Of a DNA stretch of 64,000 nt, positions 13,190 to 24,583 are shown one piece after another. The stretch comes from Lumnitzera littorea (Eukaryota > Streptophyta > Magnoliopsida > Myrtales > Combretaceae). How positions within the stretch are numbered: position 1 is the first letter of the stretch; the number at the start of each line of letters is the position of its first letter. Both the position numbers and the translations under genes were made by a program. The DNA is taken from contig JAMXBB010000009.1 in NCBI GenBank assembly GCA_024138015.1, forward strand, positions 11,352,859-11,416,858, given 5' to 3'. The notes under the pieces were generated by a model, which saw only the letters and a program-made list of their open reading frames with translations, had not been told where the DNA came from and ran no database searches.

Positions 13190-13829
13190 GGGGATACAAA
13201 TTCTCTATGGTTTTGATAGATTGTGGACTATCGGATATTCATAACCTTTTATGGATTACCTTGATGAAAGGAAAAATATCACCGGAGAAATCATGGCTTT
13301 CACAAGAAAAATGGCTCAGGAACATACAAATCCCTTCGACAACAAATGGTTTGGTTAGATAGTAAAACGATTTTACCCTCGATGAAGATGGGATGAAGCG
13401 AAGATTGGATTCCCAATTGATAATGCCATCGAAGCAAAGCTAGGAGTCATTGACCCAGACCTTCACATGCTGACAGCAGATGAAGAAGAATATGATGCAG
13501 TTTGGCCATATGATTGAAATGGGGAAGTCCAGTGTAGGTCAGTGTACAAATTGTTGTACTAAGAGGAAGTGGATTTTAGGAAGGATGAGAAATCGGATTG
13601 GATTTGGTACATACCAACAATCCCACGTATTCAATATCTCCTCTGGCGCATTATGCAAAATGGACTGCCAACGAATGATAATTTAGTAAAAAAAGGAGTT
13701 ATAGTAGACCAAACATGTGTATTTCGTAGAAGTGAAGAAGAGAGCATACAACATGTGTTCGCATTATGTCCAGTGATTAAGCAAGTTTGGAATCAATTAG
13801 GATGGCGTGATGTCCCATCTAATACCTAT
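11375..13829. repeat. copy A of a near-identical 2.45-kb duplication
   Basis: The same sequence recurs at 13831-16295, separated only by a single N at 13830. By eye the copies differ at a few positions: a 1-base indel near 11641, T/G at the base equivalent to 13215, and A/G at 13402. The first ~110 bases, in the TA-rich part, are more divergent. Copy A stops in mid-codon of the LINE zf-RVT domain exactly at the N, while copy B reads through. This is the pattern of two contigs whose overlapping ends were not merged. Confidence 0.9.
13190..13829 (+). pseudogene. LINE zf-RVT region, copy A, cut by the assembly gap
   Basis: LINE ORF2 sequence resumes after the LTR-like insertion. Readable pieces include WLRNIQIPS near 13313 and the zinc-binding reverse transcriptase domain (zf-RVT), 13569-13829, with WIWYIPTIPRIQYLLWRI. 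In the zinc motif TCVFRRSEEESIQHVF the second Cys expected two residues after the first is Arg. The frame is interrupted upstream by stops, and the sequence ends at the N. It duplicates 15656-16295. Confidence 0.8.
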
Positions 13830-13830
13830 N
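13830..13830. other. assembly gap (single N)
   Basis: One N at 13830 joins copy A to copy B of the 2.45-kb duplication. It marks a contig junction rather than an ambiguous base, because the sequence after it restarts at the equivalent of position 11375. Confidence 0.95.
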
Positions 13831-16295
13831 ATTAATTTAATAAATAAAGTAACTTAATAAATATATATATAAATATGTATGTATACCGTAACTTTAGGAG
13901 AAATATAATAAACAAGTAAATTAAAAAATTTTAATAAAAGATAATAATAAGTATTTATATATATACTTATACCATAAAATACAAGAAATAGGAAAATAAT
14001 AGAAAATTATGAAAATTGAGTAGTGTCACATGCTACCACGTTATCACATATATATAAATTAAGTAAATTTTCGTAATTAATAATAATAATAAACAATTAA
14101 TTATTAATTAGAAAAAAAATGAAGTATGAATTTTTGAATTAATAAAACTTAAATCTTAAAAATAAGTAATTATAGTAAAATAGGCTTAAATTAAGAAAAT
14201 TACAAATTATATGGTACAAATACTTATTAAATCATAATTATATTAAGAAAAGTTTAATTTGATATTGTATGACTATTTAAGCAAAATAATAAAGTTTGTG
14301 ATATTTTTATAACATAGTCAAAACTATAGGTTATAATATCCAAAACGAACCCTATTACGAAAAAGTATGTCCAAAAACAATTAAAATAGACTATAAGTTC
14401 ATAAGAATTCGAACTAAAATGAAAATTTTGTACGCGATTAAAAATTTAAGATAATCGAGAAAAGTAAGTAAATTATTTAAGTAAAACTATGTTTACACTA
14501 TACTTGAGATTATAGTGGGAAACTAGACAAATAATAATAGACATTTAGTTAATAGGGAAACCTAGTTCTCCAAAACACTTATAAGCTTTCTTATTTTTTA
14601 GGTATTCGATTATTGAGTCTTAGAATTTCTCAGAGGTCTGGAAAGTGAGCATTAATCTAGGTGAGAAAGTTCTTATGATCTACTATCTACTTATCATTTG
14701 TTATTTGTATGTTGCTTGTTGGTTGAAGTTGATTGTTTGATTGAACGATTGATTACTTTATATGCTATTATCCGTGTAATCACTCTCTTATACTAGTAAA
14801 TATAACTATTCTACTAAGATAACTAGCTATATCTATTGTATGTCTATAATTTAATTAGTATATAGATGGAGAGTACTAATTTTGCAAATTTTTTATAAAA
14901 GTATTTTTTGAAAACATTTTTTTAATCTTAAATATGTTTTGTATGATTTTTATAAGAGCTCGCAGTGCTTATAAATAATATTTCTATTATTAAGGCAAAG
15001 CTAGCATAATATTTTTAATTGATTGTGAGAGGACTCGCATATTTGTACTCGTAAAGCCTTAGATATTGGTTGATAGCGAGATAAACTCATTTTACGTGCC
15101 AGAGGTGCTTTTAATATGTTTGGTAGGCGGTCCTAGTTGGGGTCCACTTATATTGATTATTGATTCTCGAACTAAAGTAATAATTGAGTAACTTTTGGTA
15201 GAATTGTACCCTTAGGCAGCCTCATGTAGTTAAGGTAAGGTACTTTGTGCGGATAAGTATGGAGGAAAAATCAATATGGAGATGACATAACTTTATACCT
15301 TCTATAGTTTCAAACTCCTATGGATGTGTTACTTGCATTCATCGTACTTGTATTCATTTCGTATATAAATAACTTGTATGTGTGCTAATAATGTTTATTC
15401 GATAACTCGCTTGAACGGTAGCTGTGAAAAACAAATTCATTGAGTCGTGGTTTACTCATTTCTTTATAGTTTCTTTTGCAAGTTTCTTGTAAGTAAGTAT
15501 TGGGATAAGCTTGAGAGCATAGTACAAACCGGAGATAGGTTTGGCAATGTTAAAGTTGATTAAAAATTGTATAACGGTACAGAAACAATTTATGTAAATT
15601 ATTTAGTATTTCTTATAAATTAATAAGTTATTTTACCTTATCATAATACTTGGTAGGGGATACAAATTCTCTATGGTTGTGATAGATTGTGGACTATCGG
15701 ATATTCATAACCTTTTATGGATTACCTTGATGAAAGGAAAAATATCACCGGAGAAATCATGGCTTTCACAAGAAAAATGGCTCAGGAACATACAAATCCC
15801 TTCGACAACAAATGGTTTGGTTAGATAGTAAAACGATTTTACCCTCGATGAAGATGGGATGAAGCGAAGGTTGGATTCCCAATTGATAATGCCATCGAAG
15901 CAAAGCTAGGAGTCATTGACCCAGACCTTCACATGCTGACAGCAGATGAAGAAGAATATGATGCAGTTTGGCCATATGATTGAAATGGGGAAGTCCAGTG
16001 TAGGTCAGTGTACAAATTGTTGTACTAAGAGGAAGTGGATTTTAGGAAGGATGAGAAATCGGATTGGATTTGGTACATACCAACAATCCCACGTATTCAA
16101 TATCTCCTCTGGCGCATTATGCAAAATGGACTGCCAACGAATGATAATTTAGTAAAAAAAGGAGTTATAGTAGACCAAACATGTGTATTTCGTAGAAGTG
16201 AAGAAGAGAGCATACAACATGTGTTCGCATTATGTCCAGTGATTAAGCAAGTTTGGAATCAATTAGGATGGCGTGATGTCCCATCTAATACCTAT
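13831..16295. repeat. copy B of a near-identical 2.45-kb duplication
   Basis: Direct repeat of 11375-13829 (see copy A). It is about 10 bases longer, owing to differences in its first ~110 bases. Beyond 16295 it continues into the rest of the LINE, so copy B is the version contiguous with downstream sequence. Confidence 0.9.
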
Positions 16296-17090
16296 TGTGA
16301 AAGCCATTTCGATTGGATCTAGAGGAATGCCTATGCGTAGAAAATTCCTTAGTATAATAGATCATGTCAGAAAGTGACACTATTCCTTTATACTCTAAGG
16401 GGAATATGAAGAGAAAAGAATGAGCATATATTCAAATTAGTTAGAGGTGATCAAGGATGGATAGAAATTATATGGAAGAAAGCTCATGAATGGTGGGGAA
16501 TAAGCAAGAGAAGGAAACATGAAGACAAGGCATCATTACGAGGTTACTCTTAGACAAAACCACCACAGGGATGGATTAAAATTAACATAGATGCAGCAAT
16601 AGAATGGAGCGAACGGCAAGTTGCTATAGCGACGGTATGTCAAAATCATGAGGGAAAAGTAATTTACGGATTTTGGAAGAAACTTTGTGGAGTAACACCT
16701 AAAGAGGCTAAACTGGGAGCAATAGTCCACGGTCTTCGAGTGGCAAAATATAATGGATGGAGAAATGTTATTATTGAGTCAGACAATCTGCTTGCCATAG
16801 ACCTTGTCGAATAAGGGTGTTACCAAAATGGGTCAAATTCAGCCATGATCAGGTATTGTATTTCCTTATCGCTTGACTTTACAAATTATGATTCGTCTTT
16901 TGACTTTCCTTTGTTTATCTTTCATCTTGTTGTTTTGGATTTGGCATGGACTAGAGTGTGGTTTTGTTGTAAAGGCAAGACAATATGTCTAGTCAGACTT
17001 ACTAGTTTTGTATGCTTGTTTCTTATGGACTACTGTTTTTTTAATGAATCTCTTTATCGGAAAAAAAAAAAAACAAATAAACAAAAAGAA
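15656..17090 (+). mobile_element. LINE 3' part: zf-RVT, RNase H, 3' UTR and poly(A)
   Basis: The zf-RVT domain lies at 16035-16322 and ends at a stop; its second Cys is Arg (TCVFRRSEEE). A plant LINE RNase H domain (RVT_3 type) lies at 16557-16814, starting KPPQGWIKINIDAAIEW. The three acidic positions expected in RNase H are visible: Asp in INIDAA, Glu in KEAKLGAI and Asp in IIESDNL. A TAA ends it early at about 16812. The 3' UTR ends tctttatcgg followed by an A-rich tail at 17061-17090, the usual LINE terminus. Several stops between zf-RVT and RNase H make it inactive. It most likely belongs to the LINE whose RT is at 7118-9650. Confidence 0.8.
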
Positions 17091-19552
17091 TAGCTCAAGA
17101 TATTATTTAGTGCAACTGATGCCAAATTTTGTTTACATAATTCTTCTATTAGAAATGGTTGAGTCAAACTTGTTATGATCCAACATAGGATGTTGTGCGA
17201 AGAAGGACGGACCATTTGTGTGTCACAAGACTTCCATAATTTTTTTTAAGGAAAATATATTGTCATGATTTGCTGAACTAATGTGATACAACTGACAATA
17301 CTCTATCCCCTGAGCTTAAAAGAGGGTAAAGTATTAGGCAAATTGCTGCATATAAAGTTACAGTCATAAATGTGGTACAAACATACAAATTGTAGTATAA
17401 ATATGTAAATTTAGTAATGTTATCAAAATTTGCATGTTTCCTACCACATATATAACTACTACTTCATATAAAATCGTCTCTACACGATTTCACCAAATAA
17501 GATCCCTTAAAAAGAGTCACAATCATAGTTAGGAGTTAAAAAGATCAACCAACACAAATGAATCAAAGCCTACAAACACCACCATTACCCATTCTTATTA
17601 TTCCTAGTAGTATGAGCAAACATAATAATACCAAAACCATAACCTAAGATGGGGTGATAAATTATGGGATGGGGCTCTTCCGAATAAACCTGGGCACTTG
17701 TATCTGCCTTGAAGGCGGCTTCAGATTCTCCAATTCTTGGTTCGAGAAAGGTAGACCCAAGATCGGCCCTAGCTGTTCGGTCCACGGGGCAATTCCGTCT
17801 TCACCAGCGAGCTTAAGGAACGGTGACCTATCCCAGTCTTTTTATATATAATTTATTTTATATTTTTCCTTTTTATATCTTTCAATTCATTTCATTTAAT
17901 ATGGTTCTTATCCCTCTCGGCTTTCTGCATCATGTAGGCTATAATAACCTAGTTAACAGCTTTGACGTGATGTTTCACATCTGTTGGTAATGGTTGCATT
18001 GTAACTTGTTTTATATATATACTTATTTATTTATTTGGTACACGTTAAGACCTGGCCAGGTGTATGAACTCGTCTAACCAGCGGGTACTCATGGGTAGGA
18101 ACCATTTGGCTGATTTCGGTGCCTGATCTAAAATCGATGGTATGGTTTTAGGACAGGTCCCAGTTTTGGAATGCCTCTCGCTAACGTCTACTTCGCGAAA
18201 CATCTAAATACTTATTGATATACTCCATGTCATTGAAAAATAATGCAACTAGACTTAAGTAAACATATTAAAACATTCAACCATCTTTTGGATTACTTGC
18301 TTAGAGGTTCACTTTTTTTTCCATAATTAGAGTTGTAGATGCAATAGGCTTGATCAATTTTTCTTGTGGTACAAAAATATCAATTTTTATGCCTTGAGAG
18401 CGAAGTCTTGGTTGTTGTTTCACAAATACATGACATAAGCTATTTTGGTAGAGATAAATATATAATTTTGTATATTTATCAGCTAAATTATCAGTAATGA
18501 TAACTCCAATTTTTTTTTTTTAAAAAAATGTACAGCTATAAAAAAGAAATAAGGGTAAAACAAATTACTAAGTTGCATCGAACTATTTCAAAAAGTCATT
18601 ATATGAATGACTTATCATTTATGGTACGTATATCATTTATTATACAACTCTTACACTATATACATGTATCATGGTGAATAACTTCTCTTTTAAGCTTGGA
18701 CTGATGAAAGGAAATCTATCTGTGTGAAACTCCTTGCAAAATAATTCTATACATACTTTTTTGTAGCCATAAAGAAATATAAAAACTTTGGGCCAAGGAA
18801 AAAAAAAAAGGGAAAATAAAAACTAACAATCCAAGGAGGATCCAAGATCTTATAACAAGCCATCCTCATCATGATTACTGAAATTAATCTCTTAAACCTA
18901 ATTATAAATAAAACTAATAAAAATAATCATGCAACAGAATATAGTGCAATGGGATACACCGGATAAAAATAATACGACTTTACCATACAAAACCTTGGGC
19001 ATAAGGACTATTAACAGCATTTGTATAACACTCTACTCCAAACATTGGTTGGTATGAACAATGTTTTGAAGTTAGTGATGTCTTTGTTTGGCTATTCTTG
19101 AAATCACATTATGGAATAAAACCAAAATTGAGTTAGTAACGTGTTTATCGGAGTTATAATTTTGGATAATGTAAACATGAACAATGGTTTAAAATTCCTG
19201 ATGGGTTATTGGGTCCTTATTGGAAAACAATACTTAGCTTTCAACTACATTTTTCTCTTTTTTGGATTTGTCATTCGCCTCGTAGCCTGTGCAAGGCAAA
19301 TAAATATCGGGCATTACATATCAGTTTCACCAATTCATTTTTCATCGTAATAATAGAGGAAAACATCGGATTAGTAGATAGTTTCTTCATTTTTTTAATT
19401 AATCTATAACATATACTATATAAATGATCTATTGGGTAAGAGGACATGGACATGGACATAAAATTTCAGAGCTTGTCGTGCAACAATAGCGTTCATCCCC
19501 TGATTTCACAATTATATGTTGTGCTGATATTTAAAAAAAAAAAAATTAGCGG
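17091..19552. other. non-coding stretch with a GC-richer island
   Basis: Mostly AT-rich. The part 17580-17850 is GC-richer and has overlapping short ORFs on both strands; the minus ORF 17585-17785 contains LEPRIGESEAAF and SEEPHPIIYHP. I do not recognise either product. Another GC-richer patch at 18045-18200 has no long ORF. Both could be LTR or gene relics. The remaining sequence shows only short frames and homopolymer runs. Confidence 0.45.
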
Positions 19553-20146
19553 CTATTCGATTGTACAAATCCCATGAATGATTCCATTACTAATCGACAT
19601 GTAGGAGTAACAAAGAATGATTACTACCTTACAATACAAACGAATGATTTCGCTTCTGATTGGGGATTTGATATTTCCCGAAATTGCAAATTCTAATTGA
19701 AGGAGAAAGAGTATAAAGATTCAAACTTCGCACCTAACTTCTTCGAGAGATACTTTGTCATGGCAATCTTTGTGTTGGCTTCCATTGATTCCTTCTTGGT
19801 TAGGGTTTTGATTGGCCAAGTCTCATCAAATTAAGGTCACAGCTCTAGGATGCTAACTCAAGAGAGAAGATAAAAAGGTATTTTCTATTTGTTTTATTTC
19901 ATTTCATTTTTGTTATATTTTATTATTCATTTAAATGAGGGTGTTTTAGGTATTTTCTTTCTATTCATATCTTATTCCTTGTTAAATTCTACAAAGTGAA
20001 TAACCAAACAACAATTCAATTATGCTCAACTATATATTGTAATAGTTACCCATCACTTATTACACCTCTATTCTATTACTTAGTATTACTTAGTAATTGC
20101 AATTTCATTCTTCTTTTATTCTATTTAACGAACTAAACAGGTTGTA
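19553..20146. mobile_element. possible Harbinger-like MITE
   Basis: The right end, read in reverse, begins cctgtttagttcgttaaata, resembling the left end of the insertion at 7543 (ggtatgtttagttaactgaa). The left end begins gcggctattcgattgtac. Both ends carry gaatg/attcc motifs, and the ~590-bp interior is non-coding. Inverted-repeat matching is weak and no exact target duplication is seen, so this is tentative. Confidence 0.3.
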
Positions 20147-20765
20147 AAAATATTTATAAAAGACCCACAATTATCATTAGTCAACAATAATGCTATAATA
20201 CGGTACATTGAACTTCGCAAAAGATAAAAACAATCTTTATCTTATCTTTATATTTTGTTATCTTATTTTTACCATATTCATTGAAAGTGTTTTTTGTGTA
20301 AGATGTAAATTAGATTAAATATGTATAAAAATAAGCTACTTCTTGCTTATCTTAGATAGTTAGCATTAGCCATTCAGTCCAACCTTCTATCTTATCATTC
20401 ATCGGTAAATTTACAATTTATTTAATAGTTTAAATTTAAGAGATATAAATTAGAGGTGGAATCAACTGTAGACATGTATTGCTTATAAACAAGGAATTGA
20501 TAAGATTGAAATGAATTCCATCCAAGTTGCCATAGCATCCTTAAAAATGATATGAGAATGATATCAATTCACAAAAATCACAACGGTCACATGATTCAAG
20601 ATCAAAGTGAAAAAATTCTTGCCTTGTTGGGGAACACATAACTATGTTACCCACCATTTAAAATGTTAGAATGAAAAAATCGTAGCAGATGCTCTAAAAT
20701 AATGGCATGGTTTAACAACATCATAACACAAGATTATGCAATAAACTAAATAAATTTTAAAAATT
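20147..20765. other. AT-rich spacer downstream of the P450 pseudogene
   Basis: No ORF or repeat of note. The pseudogene's expected last ~40 codons would fall here but are not found; readable P450 similarity stops at about 20766. Confidence 0.6.
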
Positions 20766-21270
20766 TATATGCCCTGGCAATTTCCAATTGAACCCATGAA
20801 TAAGATTAACCAAACTTTTGATCGAATCACTTTTAGCCCTAGACTGTAGCCAGGACACATCGTCCTTCTAGCTCCAAATGGCAATAATTCAAAATCCTGT
20901 CCTTGACATCAACATCTTTCCCAATAAACCTTTCAGGGAAAAATTCATTAGGATTATCCCAAATCTTAGGGTCTCGACTTATTGTCCATGTATTTACCAA
21001 AACCCTAGTTCCTTTAGGTATGTCATAGCCATTGATTTTGCAGTCTTCCCTTGATAGTGTTGGTGCTAAGTATGGTGCCACGGGATGTAAACGCGTTGTC
21101 TCTTGATAAGGTAAATTATTGATGTCATTCTCCTGAACCCATTTCTCTCTTCCAATAACCCTATCAAGTTCTTGGGTAGCTTTTTTGAAGATGTCTGGCT
21201 TCCTTAGTAGCTCTGATATTGCCCACTCCACTATTCTTGCCAAGGTTTCTGTCCCACCAACTATTAGATC
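20766..21270 (-). pseudogene. CYP92A-like cytochrome P450 pseudogene, exon 2
   Basis: This exon 2 closely resembles that of the intact P450 at 28523-30673. A splice acceptor (TTTGTAG) sits just before GATCTAATAG at 21270, giving DLIVGGTETLARIVEWAISE. Defects: about five codons are missing just before the K-helix (NLPYQETTRLHP where the relative has NLPYIDAIIKETMRLHP); one base is lost near the codons for DVDVK, shifting the frame before the heme loop; and a second frameshift follows the heme loop. Readable similarity stops at about 20766, without the last ~40 residues. In the shifted frame the heme loop reads FGARRTMCPG, keeping the Cys but losing the conserved Gly and second Arg of F-x-x-G-x-R-x-C-x-G. 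It cannot encode a working enzyme. Confidence 0.9.
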
Positions 21271-22787
21271 CTACAAATGATTAAACAAATTGATAAAAAG
21301 AAGTGTGTCAGTATAATTCAACCTTCAATTGTAACCGGTGTGTAGCATCTCGAAGTGCTTGGAAAGTCAAAAGCAATAACTATCGTAAAGTTGAAACTTT
21401 TATCGTGAATGTGGGTGCTGTTTACTATGAGGGCTTTCCAATGATTATCCACACTCTTTAGTTATTGCGCATTTGTTGGAAAAAAGAAAGAGTCGTTGAG
21501 AGGAAGAGATTCAATGTATTAATATATTATATAAATATTATATAGATCAATGAAAGTTATATAAATATTAATAAAATTATAATATATATTAAAAATATAT
21601 ATTTTTTTATAAAGATATCGGTTATATTTTTATATATTAAAATTATTGTGATATTTCATATTCAAATCTATGTTTTCTTATCATTGCATGTTGTACCATA
21701 TCAAAAGATGACACCATGGCCCTATGCGTTGTGTCCACTGTTTACAACTTTATCTCTGCTAAGATATTTATGTATTAAATGATTTTTTGTTTTTTTTTTT
21801 ACCATCACGTGAGTATGATGTCTAACTCCAGCAACATGATGACCAAATGAAAATGTTTTAGCCGACGTTATCCATTATATGTATAAATAGACTAGATAGG
21901 AGTGTAAATAAATTAAATTGGTTTATAAATTGTTTGAATTTGACTTGAATTTTATTTAAATTCAATTTAATAATAATCTAGTCGAACTTGAGCATAAACT
22001 ATTTGAATGTCAAATTGAGTTGAACTAGTGATCTAAAATACTAAACTTGTTAGACTACAAGTCAAATCGTGCTTATTATAATTTTTAAGTTACTTTTAAT
22101 TTTTAAAACATATGTGATATAAGGTTATTTAAAAAAGAATTTGTAAAAAATTTAAATTTAATTGGACTAATCAACCTCAACTCGAATATGCCAAATATAT
22201 TTTTTGAGTTTGAACTCAAAATTAAAGTTTAATCAAACTTAAATAAGCTTGAGTTTTAAGTTTTCAAATTGAATCTAAATTTAATCTCTACACTATATAA
22301 ATTCGACTTCGCTAAATTATATAGATAGAGTTGCCACTTTGCATATGCCATTTTTGTTTGGTAATATTTGGATAATTATGATCCGTTGATACGCCATTTT
22401 AAGCGCAGCACCTCAAAGTGATTTTTCATATGCCATTTATCCTTCTATAGACCATAAATCTACCCCCACATTCCAATATTTGGAACCACTAACACACATC
22501 AAACACATTATAGGTTTATTTTAATCCTATCAAAAGCTTTCCGAGCCTTAAAAAGGAAAAAAAATTATCGAACTACTATTGCTTTAAGGAAAAATAATTA
22601 CTCTAGGAGTCTTAGAGGAAAAAAAAAAAACCTTGAAAAAATAGTCGGAGAAATGAAAAAGCTTCATTACTATTATACATTACGTGTGTATATATATATA
22701 TAAATAATGGACATCTGAACCCGTTTTATGGATCTTAAATATATATAACTACCATAAATAATTTTTCTTCATTATTTTTACATATGC
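21271..22787. other. intron remnant and foreign AT-rich sequence inside the P450 pseudogene
   Basis: This interval separates the exon 2 relic from the exon 1 scrap. The acceptor end of the original intron is at 21271-21290. I find no trace of exon 1 codons 37-301. About 21345-21480 contains short inverted phrases (gcaataact / agttattgc), possibly a small insertion. The rest is AT-rich. Confidence 0.5.
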
Positions 22788-22890
22788 CGGTGGAAGATTG
22801 AGTTTTCGGTGCCGGAGTCGGTCAGAGAGTAGGAATCAGCAAGGTTGCTACCCAAGTGGTTACATATGCACCCCAAGTAGGTACCTCCAT
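22788..22890 (-). pseudogene. CYP92A-like pseudogene, 5' scrap of exon 1
   Basis: The minus strand from the ATG at 22890 reads MEVPTWGAYVTTWVATLLIP, matching the membrane anchor of the intact P450 (MEVPTNWAAYATVWLATLVL). A frameshift and stop follow at about codon 23. Nucleotide similarity continues through the basic linker to the beginning of the PPGP hinge (about 22788) and then ends abruptly. The ~103-bp scrap has the right order and strand to belong to the same dead gene as 20766-21270. Confidence 0.85.
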
Positions 22891-23762
22891 TATTGGGGTT
22901 GTGATTTCAGTAAAGGTCAGTAGTTGTGGAGATAACTTTTCAATTGGACATGGAAAGTAGATGTAGAGTGTAATTATTAATCAAATTTAATATAAATTGA
23001 CGGTGGATAATAAATAGTTATTTAAAATTTTATTATTCTTATTGCTAAATATCTATACATAATTAATAGTTAAATATATTATATATTTATGCGTAATATG
23101 TATTATTTATTGAATCTTTTTTCTTAAATCTTAAATCTTATGTCTTTACATCAATATATTATAAAATAATTCATTGGAAATGAACTCGTATTTAAAAAAA
23201 AAAAAAAAAGAATAGATAAGGTATTTTAATAGAGTAAGTTGAAATCAGATGGCATCTTTTCTAAAAGGATAAATATACAATGATTTGCACGCTTTCCAAG
23301 AAATTATTAACGGCATGGGTACTGCCCATAATTCGCCTGCTCAAAATAATATTATATTATATTATATTATATATATATATAATATTAGATGTGTAATATC
23401 AAACAAAATTTTTTTTAAATTATTATAATTTAATAATATAAATATTTTTTTTTCAAATAAATGGATTAGATTTGATTTCTTCCTCTCCTAAATTAGAAGG
23501 TTAATACATTATTGTATAAAATATTAGCTGTGTAATTGAGCCGAAAGAAAAACATGGATATAAAAGTGCTATCTAGGTAGATCCAAATCAGCCCGAAATC
23601 AGCCTCTTGGGTAAAGAACCGGAACCAATCCAGCTGGCTGGTTCTTGAACCAACAGGCAACAGTAAAATCGTTGGTTATATAATTTTTAGATAGTTTTAT
23701 TATCCGGAATTGTAGAATCGGTGGTTTGATCGCGGTTTCACCATCAATTAAAAAAAAAAAAA
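22891..23762. other. AT-rich sequence upstream of the P450 pseudogene
   Basis: Would have held the promoter of the dead P450. About 23345-23395 is a TA/TTATA-rich tract. No ORF is supported. Confidence 0.5.
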
Positions 23763-23902
23763 NNNNNNNNNNNNNNNNNNNNNNNNNNNNNNNNNNNNNN
23801 NNNNNNNNNNNNNNNNNNNNNNNNNNNNNNNNNNNNNNNNNNNNNNNNNNNNNNNNNNNNNNNNNNNNNNNNNNNNNNNNNNNNNNNNNNNNNNNNNNNN
23901 NN
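23763..23902. other. assembly gap, 140 Ns
   Basis: A run of N of defined length, so unsequenced bases are hidden here. Frames crossing it are meaningless. Confidence 1.
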
Positions 23903-24438
23903 CAAGGAAGAAAGCCAATAGATTATAAGGGACACAATATCGAATGGAAAAAGGAATAGCACACTTTTATTAATTCTGACAGTATTACAAGGCTACAATG
24001 TATGTGCACGGGGGTACAGTGTATGTATCAGGTGCCGCCGGTCGTGATCAACCAACGTGGTGAGTACGAGCTTCAATCCAGAAGAGTACTCACACCCCCG
24101 TAAAGAGCTTTACGGACATTATTGGGCCTGGCAGGAGTAGACATTAAAACTGGTGAAATGACACCACTTTCTAAAAGTGGAAATTTCTAATAATAGTAAG
24201 GCCCTATCTTACACAATAATAAAGTCCCCCCTCCCCCCTTATGTTACAATATGTACAAAACAATAGCCCCTTGTCATAAATGTATCTTACAAAAAGGGAC
24301 CCTGACATAATGCACGTACATGGTCCAAAAATAAAGGGGCGTGCCCAGCGTGCCCTTACTCACCAATTAGGGCCTTGTGCCCCATTTCATGAATTGTAGA
24401 CCAGTCTTTGGTCCACAACGATTGTTCCTTTTTTTTTA

Positions 24439-24439
<1 letters not shown>

Positions 24440-24470
<31 letters not shown>
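24440..24470. repeat. (TTA)n microsatellite
   Basis: About ten uninterrupted TTA/ATT units. Confidence 0.95.
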
Positions 24471-24471
<1 letters not shown>

Positions 24472-24542
24472 AGAATAAAATAAGTTAAAGACTAAAAGAA
24501 AAATAATTAACTACCTATTAATTAAGTCCTATCCTAATTGCG

Positions 24543-24544
<2 letters not shown>

Positions 24545-24583
<39 letters not shown>
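24545..24583. repeat. (TTA)n microsatellite
   Basis: About thirteen uninterrupted TTA units, 75 bases after a similar array. The two may be one array split by a short insertion. Confidence 0.95.

Noticed and set aside
13480..13686. Cys-rich ORF repeated at 15946-16152 as a new small secreted protein
   Set aside because: It is an alternate frame over the LINE zf-RVT domain, repeated only because of the assembly duplication.
23726..23962. ORFs on both strands at the gap
   Set aside because: They consist largely of unknown residues from the N run.
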